Shown piece by piece: positions 23,537 through 32,041 of a stretch of DNA of 64,000 nucleotides. A program made the translations under genes and the position numbers. The notes beneath the pieces were generated by a model. That model ran no database searches, was not told the origin of the DNA, and worked only from the letters and a program-made list of their open reading frames with translations. The DNA comes from Durusdinium trenchii (taxonomy: Eukaryota; Sar; Dinophyceae; Suessiales; Symbiodiniaceae). Numbering within the stretch: the stretch's first letter is position 1; each line of letters starts with the position of its first letter. The stretch spans positions 797,241 to 861,240 of the forward strand of contig CAXAMN010021751.1 in NCBI GenBank assembly GCA_963970005.1, written 5' to 3'.

Positions 23537-26500
23537 GCACCCCCAAATTTAAGTTGATCTGACTAACGGTGAACATCACGTTGTTCATTTCCTCTTTGGC
23601 CCTATATCTGGCTGAGGCTTTCCGAGACCTATTCTTGGCCGTCGGAGATTCCTTACGAATCCTCAGTTCGTGTTCTTCGTCCCAGAGCGACAGCTTTGAT
23701 GTCCTGAGCAAATCCTCTAGCGCTCCGTTGGTCTTGGAAATATCGTCCTTCGTCAGAGAATCAGCTATCATTCTGGGGTGAGGTGCCCAGCGCAATGCGC
23801 TACGAGACTTAGCCATTGATTCAATGATGATGCTAAGTTCTATGGAGGTGCGCCTGTCTTGACGGGATGATGGACTCTTCTTCTGAAGGGAATCAAACAA
23901 GCTCTTCGCATCAGTCACATGACACTGTTGTAACCTCTGATGCAACTCACAATTCTCCCTAAGAACAGGAACATAGGGGTTCAGTGACTGCATCCAATCC
24001 CGTCTAAGAACATCGCCATACATGACATCTCTGATCATGATCTGCACCCACTCGACTTCTGCGAGAGCCTGACTAAAGGCTAGAGCTTCACTTGCTAAGG
24101 TCGATGCCACTCTTTGTCGAAGTTTCGATGACCGCCAGCTCAGAATGCTCACCTTGGTGTTCTGTGATGCGCTTGGCATGCGTCCGGCTGCCATGATCAC
24201 CCATGCTCCTTGTACATTGTCAATGGCACTGTCTGGCGATGGTGGCAAACTATCTACACCGCCGGCATCGGATGCTGCTATCAAAACCATGTCTTCGGTC
24301 TTGAATGAGTGAATGGTGAGAACCTGCTGCGCTGTGTTTCTCAAGTGGGCTGCAAGTCGGTTCAAACAGCAAACGTCATGAACGGTGGCTTCCTTGAGTC
24401 GGGAGGCAAGAATGCTAACCACTCCGGCTGCCTCTGGTCGTGTTTGATGAGCTACCCACGCTATTCTGTACAGCATGGATCGAAATAATTCAAACTCCTC
24501 TGAGGTCAGCTGATCGGCTTTCTCGGCTTTCCTGCCGGGTGTCATTTTCACGGGCTGGATCTTCTCCAAAATGTATTTCTCTTGGTGCATCTCTATCCTG
24601 TCAGGAAGGACCTTGACATGTCTTCCAGCGAAATCAGCCTCATCATGCTCCATCTTGCCAAACAAAAAACGTTCACTAAGCTCTTTCAAGATCCACTCTT
24701 TGACGTCTGAGCGAGCGGCGACGTTCAGGTCGTCGACTTCCACAAGTATCATGGCTTCTATGTCGCCTCTATTGTCTCGCTTGTAGTACCAGCATGGTTC
24801 TAGCAGGGATCTTTGAAACCCTAGTTCTCCCAGGTAGTTGATCACTGTCTGATGCCAACGAATAGGGGCGTCTTCTAAGCCATACACTGGTGCTATCAAT
24901 TGTATCACCGTGTCTTTTGGCAAGTCGAGACCTGGGCAGGCTTCAACATACAACTCTCCTTGTGGTCGACAGAGTGGTTCCGATTGGCAAAATGCTTGCT
25001 TGACGTCGCAGAAACTGATGGAAAGTTTCAGGTTGGCACAAATTTGAAAGAAAACAGCAATGCTCTCAGTAGTGGGCATTGGAGAGTACGTTGAGTAGGT
25101 GCCGTTATCCGGATCACAATGACCCAGAACACACCAGCGACTCTTGAACTTCCACTGTCCTACTCCTGGCATAGGCTTCTTTCTGCGCACGAACCTTGAT
25201 GGGAGAATTCGATGAGGTGTTTCCTTTCTCACACGTCTTGAGTCCTCCTGACTAAGGATCTTGACTGCGTTCAGATCGAGAATCGTTCTCCATTCTGCAG
25301 CATCGGCCTCCCTGAAGCCTCGCATCTCTGCTGGTGTAGCCTCCTTCATGTTGAACTCTTGGGACTTGGGCTTCGCGGGACGAGCCATGAGCACCTTATT
25401 CTCTGCTTTGAGCTCGAAGAACGACAGCAACTGTTGAGGCTCTTGACTGCTGTTGACGAAGAGGTCATCATCTTCCTCTAAGTCTTTCTTGTCCTGAGGA
25501 GCTTCTTCCTTGAACTGGTTCTGAAACTCCTTCAGCTGGTTGGGGACCGCACTCTCATTGACAGAATCGCTCGAAGCTGCTGCTGTCTGAGGGTTGACAG
25601 CTGAGTCGCTGGAGGTCTCTTTTAGTCTTCTCATCTTCTCCTCTCTGTCCATGCGTTTCATGGTCCTCAGGGCAACTCTTTCAAGATGTTCTGTCTCAGA
25701 GATCTGTCTCTTGGATCTGGTTGACGCCGATGTAGTTCGACCTACTGGAGCGGTCTGCTTCTTCTTGCTTGCTGTTGTCTCGTCTGCTGAAGTCGGTCTC
25801 TTCCTGCCTTCCTTGATGGTTGACATGCTTGAGGTGTCTTCCAGGGCTGATCTGTCATCCTCGATGGGAACTGCGGCTTGAGGCTCTCTGATGTTCCTGA
25901 GGAGAGATGTTGTCTCCACAGGGGGGGTTTCTGAGGACGGTGTTGGTTCCAGTTGAATCGCCGCTGGCACGTCAGCTGCTGGTGAGACCATTGGCTCGAC
26001 CTGGTCGTGCGATGGAACGGAAGTTGTGTCTTCTTCATCTGGGGTTCCTTCTGCTGTGACGTCTACGGCACCCGCTTTAGCAGACCTGCCCTGTCTGATC
26101 AAGTCCTGTAGTTCTCCTGAGCGCGATAGATCTGCTCCGATCGACTCATGATGAGAAGCCGGCCTGAGCTGGTCTGAGTTGCATTTCCAAAGTCTTGCCC
26201 TCATGGATACCCAGACGGTATGCCCGGCTTGAAGTACGACAATGCCCGGACCTGTCCATCTGGCTCTGGTCAGGTGTCCCTGGCCAGTGCCAGGAAATCG
26301 ACGCCACACATAGACCCACTGACCAACAGCCCACTCTCTTTGCTTGTGTGCTCTTTGACTTGAACTTCTCTTGATCTTGTCCCGGCTGGTTGCTTCAATG
26401 CACAGTTGCCGAGCCCTGTGGCGAATATGGTGAGCCTTGGTGAAGGCTGAGGCTGCCGTATCTTGGTCATAGGGATCTGTGTCAATCTCTCTCCATCCCA

Positions 26501-27293
26501 GGTCGTGCATTGGGTCATCGTCGAGCAACTCAGTCGGCACCCTGGGGTTGATTCCAAAAACAAGCTGGGAGGGACTATAGCCCCCGCGAGAAAACCACCT
26601 GTTCTTGCAGGCTACCATACAAATGACGAGTTCTTCAAGCTCACCCACGCTGCTGAGGATGGTCTGACCCGAATTCACTTCCATCTCTGCTCTCTCTTTC
26701 ACCCAACCTCCGTGTCTCTCGGCCTTCGAGTTCTGCCATGGAGAGGCGGCATCGGTGATGATCTGAAGGGCTCCAAATTGTTCGAGTGACCTCTCGAACT
26801 GCTGCTTGAACTCTGATCCTCCGTCGGTGACGACAGTCTCGGGAATTCCAAAGGGATGAATCCACATCTTGCAAAAGAGAAGCCAAGTCTCTTGAGAGGA
26901 TGGAACTCCTCCCTCGTAGTTCTTGAGATGGGCAACTTGTTGATAATTTGTTCCCTGACAGATCACGTTCAAGAAGGCTTGAGTTCGGTTCTCAAATGAG
27001 AGATACAAGAAGTCCACACCGACTATTCTATTGAACATGAATGTCCGTGGCAATGCTGCGTGTCTTCTCTCAATGGGCCTCCTTTGTCTCATGCAGTGTT
27101 CACAATTGAAGGAGTCCTTCACATACTTCATGACGCCCTCCTTGGCACCGGCTGCCTTGAGCATGGAGAGCATCTGTTCTTTGGGAAGATGTCCCATGTT
27201 CAGATGCATCAGCTGTATCTTTTTCTTCTGCTCGGGGGTCAGAAGAGGAGACATGTCCTTGTTCAGGGTGCCTGGAGTTCTCGGCTGTGGCAC
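23514..27293 (-). CDS. pol: Pol of copia element 1: integrase, reverse transcriptase, RNase H
   Basis: 1259 codons in one frame, which stays open to about 27345. The integrase zinc domain has His30, His35, Cys64 and Cys67 (HLNMGH ... CEHC). The catalytic core has Asp94 (VGVDFL), Asp157 (VVTDGGSEF) and Glu192 (SKAERHGG), a perfect D-D(35)-E. A Ser/Thr/acid-rich linker of about 250 residues follows. Reverse transcriptase has RRKKPMPGVGQWKFKSRW, FCDVKQAF and the active-site box LVEVDDLNV near residue 853, with EVDD in place of the usual YVDD but both Asp kept. RNase H has ASDAGG, LASEALAF and TDAKSLFDS, and the chain ends with the copia-type ADSLTKDD tail. The stop lies inside the 3' LTR. The enzyme would copy element RNA into DNA and insert it. 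This section looks intact. Confidence 0.95.
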   Translation of the reverse strand: MPQPRTPGTLNKDMSPLLTPEQKKKIQLMHLNMGHLPKEQMLSMLKAAGAKEGVMKYVKDSFNCEHCMRQRRPIERRHAALPRTFMFNRIVGVDFLYLSFENRTQAFLNVICQGTNYQQVAHLKNYEGGVPSSQETWLLFCKMWIHPFGIPETVVTDGGSEFKQQFERSLEQFGALQIITDAASPWQNSKAERHGGWVKERAEMEVNSGQTILSSVGELEELVICMVACKNRWFSRGGYSPSQLVFGINPRVPTELLDDDPMHDLGWREIDTDPYDQDTAASAFTKAHHIRHRARQLCIEATSRDKIKRSSSQRAHKQREWAVGQWVYVWRRFPGTGQGHLTRARWTGPGIVVLQAGHTVWVSMRARLWKCNSDQLRPASHHESIGADLSRSGELQDLIRQGRSAKAGAVDVTAEGTPDEEDTTSVPSHDQVEPMVSPAADVPAAIQLEPTPSSETPPVETTSLLRNIREPQAAVPIEDDRSALEDTSSMSTIKEGRKRPTSADETTASKKKQTAPVGRTTSASTRSKRQISETEHLERVALRTMKRMDREEKMRRLKETSSDSAVNPQTAAASSDSVNESAVPNQLKEFQNQFKEEAPQDKKDLEEDDDLFVNSSQEPQQLLSFFELKAENKVLMARPAKPKSQEFNMKEATPAEMRGFREADAAEWRTILDLNAVKILSQEDSRRVRKETPHRILPSRFVRRKKPMPGVGQWKFKSRWCVLGHCDPDNGTYSTYSPMPTTESIAVFFQICANLKLSISFCDVKQAFCQSEPLCRPQGELYVEACPGLDLPKDTVIQLIAPVYGLEDAPIRWHQTVINYLGELGFQRSLLEPCWYYKRDNRGDIEAMILVEVDDLNVAARSDVKEWILKELSERFLFGKMEHDEADFAGRHVKVLPDRIEMHQEKYILEKIQPVKMTPGRKAEKADQLTSEEFELFRSMLYRIAWVAHQTRPEAAGVVSILASRLKEATVHDVCCLNRLAAHLRNTAQQVLTIHSFKTEDMVLIAASDAGGVDSLPPSPDSAIDNVQGAWVIMAAGRMPSASQNTKVSILSWRSSKLRQRVASTLASEALAFSQALAEVEWVQIMIRDVMYGDVLRRDWMQSLNPYVPVLRENCELHQRLQQCHVTDAKSLFDSLQKKSPSSRQDRRTSIELSIIIESMAKSRSALRWAPHPRMIADSLTKDDISKTNGALEDLLRTSKLSLWDEEHELRIRKESPTAKNRSRKASARYRAKEEMNNVMFTVSQINLNLGVLFHVSSI

Positions 27294-27339
27294 TGGGACT
27301 TCTGAGTCTGAACCTTCGTCAACAACTGATTGTGTGGCA

Positions 27340-27725
27340 CCTCTGCATTCAGGTCGCTAGCTTTCAGCTCAGTCGAGGCAAGTTCTTCCTCATTGAACAG
27401 CCGGCCGGCGCCTCGTCATGGGCTACTCACACGGTTGCATGGCTGCTGAGACAAAAAGGAGTGCTTCGTTTTCTTTTTGACCAGTGTGAACTCGGACTGC
27501 AAGTGAGCGATCAGGGTCTCTCACGGAAGGCCACTGGAATCGTCACCAATCACACCGGAATTGCCTTCCTGCTTTCACAGTATCAGTGCACCAAGACACA
27601 TCATCACGTACATCTTGAGAGTGGCCTTCCGAAGAAAGCGCAGATATACCCTAAAAACATGATACAGGTCATTCTCGACGGGCTGCGAATTGGTGCAAGT
27701 GACTTCATCGGAGTGCAGGTAGGGA
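27340..27725 (+). pseudogene. Inverted internal segment carrying the second half of the methyltransferase-like domain
   Basis: Within an otherwise minus-strand element this stretch codes on the plus strand. It reads LCIQVASFQLSRGKFFLIEQ, then PAGASSW, LRFLFDQCELGL and YPKNMIQVILDGL. The same order occurs on the correct strand in element 2 (LVVSICKHQHKQFRYYLIEN, PAGSQAW, GDQCRYGK), directly after the Cys-containing half. The plus-strand coding therefore completes the domain truncated at about 27720. The breakpoints lie near 27340 and 27725, give or take about 20 bases. The flanking minus-strand frames on both sides are in the same phase, consistent with a simple inversion. It could be a real rearrangement after insertion or an assembly artefact. 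Confidence 0.8.
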
Positions 27726-28556
27726 GTCAGGAGCCGCCTCCATCTGTTCTCTGGTCAGCTTCTCGACAGCAATTCTCTTGAGGTTCACATTCATCAACAC
27801 GCTGAAAAGTCGGCAGTCTGGGCTCAGAAGGACTAGATCGGGCGATTGCTCTTCCAGTGTCTTCCAAAGCTGCCGTCGGTCCTCAAAATGCAAAGCGTTC
27901 CAGCCGTTGGTGAGGTCAAAGTTGGGTGGCTCTGTGGTGAGAAATCCTCGCTGTTTCGCCATCTCGGTCACGCGAGGAGGAGAGAAAACCTCCATGATCT
28001 TGAAGCTCTGGGAAAGAAATCCATGGCTACAAGCTCGCACGTTGCTCAAACCCTGGGCGCTAAGCTCTGTCGAGCTAGGTAGTCGAACGCGATCGGTTCG
28101 GACGGACGAGCGAGAGTCTTTGGAAATTTCTGCAGACACCGAAGTTCCACAGAACTGATGACGCTGTTGGCCCTCAGATCTCGCATCTATTTTTGCGTGA
28201 CTCGAGCCATCTTCTTTCTTTTCTTGTTGGCCTTCATGCTCTTCTTTCCTTTCTTGTCGGCTCCCAGGCTCTTGATCTGTTCTTGTCACCACATCTACAC
28301 TCTCATCAGCAAAAGAATCGAATTCGGCGGAAAAATCTTGGAGTGAATTCAACAGTAACCTCTTTTGTTTCCTAGTCAGCTGTGCCTCACGACCTTCAGG
28401 ATAGTCATGACAGACAAGTTCATCCGACAAGTCAGAAACTTCCAAAAGAAACACCTCACGAACAGTTCCGTTGACCTCTTGCTCAGCAATAAAACAAGAT
28501 TCGGGGTTGATCGAGGAGGCAAGCTTCCTAGATGCTTGAGAAAAAGGAACAGTCAA
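27705..28556 (-). CDS. Methyltransferase-like domain, first half, of copia element 1
   Basis: 283 codons. The first 170 residues are a charged linker (QERKEEHEGQQEKKEDGSS). From about residue 187 a domain starts with IMEVFSPPRVTEMAKQRGF, followed by FDLTNGW and then LVLLSPDCRLFSVL (Cys248). The layout resembles C5-cytosine methyltransferases: a glycine/aromatic motif I, then motif IV with the catalytic Cys in a PPC/PDC context. Capture of C5 methyltransferases by dinoflagellate retrotransposons has been reported, but whether this degenerate domain belongs to that family is my inference. The domain is cut off after REQMEA. Its second half, containing IEQPAGASSW, lies on the opposite strand at 27340-27725, so an inversion has broken it. 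Pol resumes downstream in the same frame. Confidence 0.65.
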   Translation of the reverse strand: MTVPFSQASRKLASSINPESCFIAEQEVNGTVREVFLLEVSDLSDELVCHDYPEGREAQLTRKQKRLLLNSLQDFSAEFDSFADESVDVVTRTDQEPGSRQERKEEHEGQQEKKEDGSSHAKIDARSEGQQRHQFCGTSVSAEISKDSRSSVRTDRVRLPSSTELSAQGLSNVRACSHGFLSQSFKIMEVFSPPRVTEMAKQRGFLTTEPPNFDLTNGWNALHFEDRRQLWKTLEEQSPDLVLLSPDCRLFSVLMNVNLKRIAVEKLTREQMEAAPDSLPALR

Positions 28557-28636
28557 CCACGTGCTCCTGTGGGAATCTATACACTTACTGTCTGACGTGG
28601 AATTCTGACTGGTGAAACTCTGAGCTGCCCAATCCC

Positions 28637-29350
28637 TCAGTTCTGACCCGGAGGACTCTCCGGAATGGCATCCCAGTCCTCGTCCTCGTTGATCCCCTGC
28701 TGCTGCATGTAGCGCCTCGTGTCGGCAAAGCCCTGCGCAAGCAGCCGCTGGATCTCTTCTGGGGAAAGAGCTGGGAAACAGGCGCCCTGCTGCCTCGTCA
28801 TGTCGTTCTGTTGCATGATGCGTTGCTGTGCCAAGAACAGCTGCTGCATCTGGGCGTCCTGTCGCTCTTGTGCTCTCTGCTGTTCCTCCACTTGACAGCG
28901 CAGAGCCTGGTGAAATCCCTCGATGACAGGAGACATGACTTGAGACATCACGGCAGCAGTGCTCTGAGCCAGCTGCTGTGTCTGGCCCTGAAGCGCTCGT
29001 TGGATGTCCGGCATGAGATCTGGCGGCGGTGAGGTCTCCGAAGTCATCATGGGTGGAGGTAGATAGCCGCTCGAAGCGCCCGGCGTGCTAGGTGCCGGCT
29101 TGCTCACACATAGGTCTCCACCGTCGCTGACTTGGTCATGCGGGCAGCCGGAGGAGGATTGTCCTTGCTGTAGCGGACAAAGGTCAACTTGGTCTGACAC
29201 ATCGAGCATCTGGTCCAAGTTCCGTGTTGATTCGCACCCTTGACCTCGTAGGCCTTGGGATGGGAGCACTCCGAAGGTCGTGGAATCTTCCTGGTGTCCT
29301 CTGTCTCGTATGTCCCATGCCAGCTGGTCCTGGCCTGGACGTCGTCGCAT
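28637..29350 (-). CDS. Gln-rich linker region of the copia element 1 polyprotein
   Basis: The credible part begins near 29100 (SKPAPSTPGASS) and is Pro/Ser-rich. It is followed by a long Gln-rich, probably coiled-coil stretch (EEQQRAQERQDAQMQQLFL) and an acidic end (INEDEDWDAIPE), stopping at 28637. Upstream of about 29100 this frame is the shadow of the protease frame. It lies between the His/Cys cluster and the methyltransferase-like domain. No enzymatic motif is visible. The frame changes at both ends suggest one continuous polyprotein broken by small indels. Confidence 0.6.
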   Translation of the reverse strand: MRRRPGQDQLAWDIRDRGHQEDSTTFGVLPSQGLRGQGCESTRNLDQMLDVSDQVDLCPLQQGQSSSGCPHDQVSDGGDLCVSKPAPSTPGASSGYLPPPMMTSETSPPPDLMPDIQRALQGQTQQLAQSTAAVMSQVMSPVIEGFHQALRCQVEEQQRAQERQDAQMQQLFLAQQRIMQQNDMTRQQGACFPALSPEEIQRLLAQGFADTRRYMQQQGINEDEDWDAIPESPPGQN

Positions 29351-30696
29351 CGAGGGGCAGCTCCCTCATGTTGAGAGCTTCCAGGGAGCCTGGTCCTCGA
29401 GAGAGAATCAACATCTTTCTCGTGAAGTGGTACCAATGATTCTCCAGAGTCTCTCGATCGGCCTCGGAGCGAACACGGGACTTCTTTGCTCGTGATGTCA
29501 TCAGTCCCGCAGACGCCATGATGCAAGACTTTCTCAGATTGGGCTCTATGGTGCTGATCGCGAAGCGCGCTCACGCTGTCTCTTGAGGCGTCAGAGGGAC
29601 GATCGGTTTGGTGCAGTGTGAACACGTGCTCAGGAGAGGTCTGAAGTCTCACTCTCTGCTGGGAAAAAAGTGACATGACCCTAGCAGTGGACCAGTGTCG
29701 TTCAGTGAAATCTAAAGGACAGTCAGTGACTTCCGAGACATCTCTTTGAAACTCAGCATCGTTTGGTCTCTCACGTTTCGCGTTTAGCTCAAGCAAACAG
29801 CACGTGTTGCAATGCACCAGCCAGGACGTGCGAAAGAGAAATTGTGTGTCTTGTTGAGTGAACTCTCGAAACGTGAAAAAATTCCCAAGCAACGGATCAC
29901 AGATGGCCGCACTCGATTCAAAACTCAGTTGACTCATGCTCACTCCTACAAAAACAAGAAACTGAAACAGTTCGACCGACTCAGGGCTCGCCGCCATGTA
30001 TGCTCGACGCTCTGACGAGGGCACATTAAAGGCCCGAGAAGGAAGTCCTAGTTCCTCTGACAACTTGGCTGGGATTGGAAAATCACTGCCGTCCCAGTCG
30101 GCAATGTCTACGAGGCGGTGGCCCGAAGGTAGGCGCTTCATGGTGGTCTCCGTGTCAAAAGCCTGAAAGCGAATGCGATTGTTCCCGGTGTCGATGATGG
30201 CCTTCCCATATTCCAACAGTCCTATGGACAAAAGTTGTGGGATGTCATCGGCCACTACGGTCAGCTTGATCACACCTGGTTGTCCGCCAAGAACACAAGG
30301 TGAGAGGGCCATGAAGAGAGACTTTGCGTCTCCTCCGACCCCGGAAGCCTTGGATGGGGACTCCTCAAGCTTGATGGTTCTCAGACCAACTTCATTCAGC
30401 CTCTTCTCAAGCTTCTCGTAGCTTCGCAGTCCAATGAGGTCTTGCGAAGCTCCAGGGTCCACGATGGCATGACCTGCTGCCACTTCCAAAAAGCAACCGC
30501 TGTTCGCGGATTGGAAGTTCAGATAGTCTCCGACCAAGAACGCTGGTGAGCTCGCTGAGCCTTCTGCCACTCCAAGATAGGCAAAAGCGTTCATCTTGAC
30601 TGATCTATCGACACTCTTGCGAGTTCCCTCTTTGGGTGGTTCCGGACAATCTTCTCGCCAGTGACCTTTCTTGCCGCAGTTGTTGCAGAAGGTCAC
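29104..30696 (-). CDS. Zinc knuckle and aspartic protease region of copia element 1
   Basis: 530 codons, opening 4 bases inside the end of gag in the -1 frame. Residues 4-17 form a CCHC knuckle (CNNCGKKGHWREDC; spacing C-x2-C-x4-H-x4-C), the nucleic-acid-binding end of Gag. Residues 78-90 read IVDPGASQDLIGL, matching the retropepsin active-site motif D-[ST]-G-A except that Pro replaces Ser/Thr at the second position. Protease would cut the polyprotein. Near the C-terminus (about residues 477-505) is a His/Cys cluster (CSHPKAYEV ... CSMCQTKL) that may bind metal. The apparent start codon is GTG and is unlikely to be used independently. Expression would require ribosomal frameshifting from gag, or a one-base error in the record. 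Downstream coding continues in another frame from about 29100. Confidence 0.8.
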   Translation of the reverse strand: MTFCNNCGKKGHWREDCPEPPKEGTRKSVDRSVKMNAFAYLGVAEGSASSPAFLVGDYLNFQSANSGCFLEVAAGHAIVDPGASQDLIGLRSYEKLEKRLNEVGLRTIKLEESPSKASGVGGDAKSLFMALSPCVLGGQPGVIKLTVVADDIPQLLSIGLLEYGKAIIDTGNNRIRFQAFDTETTMKRLPSGHRLVDIADWDGSDFPIPAKLSEELGLPSRAFNVPSSERRAYMAASPESVELFQFLVFVGVSMSQLSFESSAAICDPLLGNFFTFREFTQQDTQFLFRTSWLVHCNTCCLLELNAKRERPNDAEFQRDVSEVTDCPLDFTERHWSTARVMSLFSQQRVRLQTSPEHVFTLHQTDRPSDASRDSVSALRDQHHRAQSEKVLHHGVCGTDDITSKEVPCSLRGRSRDSGESLVPLHEKDVDSLSRTRLPGSSQHEGAAPRCDDVQARTSWHGTYETEDTRKIPRPSECSHPKAYEVKGANQHGTWTRCSMCQTKLTFVRYSKDNPPPAARMTKSATVETYV

Positions 30697-31883
30697 TTTC
30701 TTGTCTCCTCGATGGACATCTTTCTCCTGTTGAATGGCCGGCTCGGCCTGGAGCTCCGATCGTCAAAGTGTCGACGGTCCTTCTTCCTGGCGGCTTTCAA
30801 GAGCTTGTTCTCCTTCCAGGTTCTCTTTCGGTCCTGCTGAAGGTCGGCCATGAGGCACAAAGCTTCCTCTTCGTCGACCTCCTGCGCCTCTAAAGCCAGG
30901 AAGATCTCCTCATCATCAATGTCGGACTCGGAATGCTCCACCTCGGAAGCTCCACCGAAGTAGCTTGTCTTGCCACTCTTGATAATGCTCTCCTCATCCA
31001 AGTCCAATATCTGCAAGGCCTTCTTCACTTCAGAGTAAGAGTGCTGACCCTTGGTCAAGACTCGAAGATTCTGCATCGCTTGTCTGGGAAGCCCAGACTG
31101 CTCTTCAAGAAGGATGCCCTTGATGTCCTCCGGAAGGCTGACATACCGATTCGCGAGCTCAAACTGGGACTCTCTCCTCAAGGCGTACTGAGCCAGTCCT
31201 TCGTCTGGCTTCCTAGCGCCTTCAAACAAGGCAGCTCGGACCGCTCTCCGACGGTCAGAGTCTTCTTTCTCCCCAGAGAGGATGTCCAAAACACTGAGGA
31301 TCTCGGTGAGGTAGGACGGACTGGACAAAGTGGTCTCGGTAAGATGATCTAGCTTGGCCTGAAGATCCCAGTCCAAGGTCTTGAGAACCTTCTCAGCTCT
31401 CCTCCAGATGGCTACGTCGGTGTTTGCATTCCATCGAAGGAGTGCCCTTCGCCACAACCTATAGTTGTTCCAACCTGACCAGGATGGAGGATCGCTATAG
31501 TCCCCCTTGGACTGATAGCCCCCTGCCCACCAGGTCGACCACGCTCCTTGGAAGTGCTGATCAGCTTGTCCAGTAGCCACGGATGTCCGCCTGGACCATG
31601 GGTCACACGATCTCTGCTGCCACGGATCTGGAGGGTCCGTCTTCGACTGAGGAGGTGCTGTGGATGCTGCCCCTGCATCATCCTTCACGTGCTCGACACG
31701 CCATGGAGAGCCATACCAACCGCTCTGCCCAGCGTGCCACCATCGCTCATCCCACTCTCTCCACTCTTCTTCCGTCCACTCTCTTCTGCCTTTGACCTCA
31801 GCCGCGGTGCTCGTCCCCTCATCGTCGTCAAGGTCAGCTTCACGTCTGTCCGGATCTCCTAAGGCTTCTCCTGGATTCGGCAT
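30693..31883 (-). CDS. gag: Gag (capsid region) of copia element 1
   Basis: About 396 residues from the first ATG after the primer-binding site (MPNPGEALGD). The frame stays open back to 31904, but only through a GTG. The N-terminal part is acidic and Trp-rich. The middle (roughly residues 170-320) is an all-helical stretch that includes LTEILSVLDILSGE and QNLRVLTKGQHSY, as expected of a copia gag capsid domain forming the virus-like particle. The C-terminal part is charged, with an acidic cluster followed by a basic tail. It ends with TGA at 30693, just before the zinc knuckle, which is encoded in the -1 frame. In related elements gag and the knuckle are one chain, so the stop here marks a frameshift, either programmed or mutational. 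Confidence 0.85.
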   Translation of the reverse strand: MPNPGEALGDPDRREADLDDDEGTSTAAEVKGRREWTEEEWREWDERWWHAGQSGWYGSPWRVEHVKDDAGAASTAPPQSKTDPPDPWQQRSCDPWSRRTSVATGQADQHFQGAWSTWWAGGYQSKGDYSDPPSWSGWNNYRLWRRALLRWNANTDVAIWRRAEKVLKTLDWDLQAKLDHLTETTLSSPSYLTEILSVLDILSGEKEDSDRRRAVRAALFEGARKPDEGLAQYALRRESQFELANRYVSLPEDIKGILLEEQSGLPRQAMQNLRVLTKGQHSYSEVKKALQILDLDEESIIKSGKTSYFGGASEVEHSESDIDDEEIFLALEAQEVDEEEALCLMADLQQDRKRTWKENKLLKAARKKDRRHFDDRSSRPSRPFNRRKMSIEETRK

Positions 31884-31890
31884 AGCCAAT

Positions 31891-31903
31891 GCTCCGGTTA
31901 CCA
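31891..31903 (-). promoter_or_regulatory. Putative primer-binding site of copia element 1
   Basis: On the minus strand, one base inside the 5' LTR, is TGGTAACCGGAGC. It resembles the TGGTA-N-C-N-GAGC pattern complementary to the 3' end of initiator tRNA-Met used by many copia elements. The position is right; the tRNA assignment is inferred. Confidence 0.6.
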
Positions 31904-31904
31904 C

Positions 31905-32041
31905 TGTCGAAAACGAAGGTGCCTAAGAAGAAACGAAGATGCCCGTCTTTTCCGCCATGCGTGCACGATGCAAAAGGGGACGATCACTGCGGCTCGAGAG
32001 GATCGGCACAACGTCAGATCAAATGGAGGAAACATGAAACA
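31905..32041 (-). repeat. 5' LTR of copia element 1
   Basis: 137 bp, read on the minus strand, starting TGTTTC and ending CGACA, so it has the TG...CA termini usual for LTRs. It matches the 3' copy at 136 of 137 positions. The host flank beyond it begins CATGT, matching bases next to the other LTR. It is short for a copia LTR, and the promoter and RNA start cannot be placed by eye. Confidence 0.93.

Larger units (their letters stand above)
23400..32041 (-). mobile_element. Ty1/copia LTR retrotransposon, element 1 (full length, coding region disrupted)
   Basis: A complete element lies between two direct 137-bp LTRs (23400-23536 and 31905-32041) that differ only at C23492 versus A31997. The outer flanks share a 5-bp duplication, ACATG or CATGT depending on where a one-base boundary is drawn. 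On the minus strand the order is 5' LTR, tRNA-primer-like site, gag, zinc knuckle, aspartic protease, Gln-rich segment, methyltransferase-like domain, integrase, reverse transcriptase, RNase H, G-rich polypurine stretch and 3' LTR. Integrase before reverse transcriptase is the diagnostic Ty1/copia order. The near-identical LTRs imply a recent insertion. Even so, the coding region changes frame at three points and about 0.4 kb (27340-27725) is inverted, so this copy is probably not autonomous, unless some of the breaks are assembly errors. Confidence 0.94.

Noticed and set aside
23569-26889. Several plus-strand frames over copia element 1
   Set aside because: Antisense shadows of the pol frame, which has full catalytic motifs on the minus strand.
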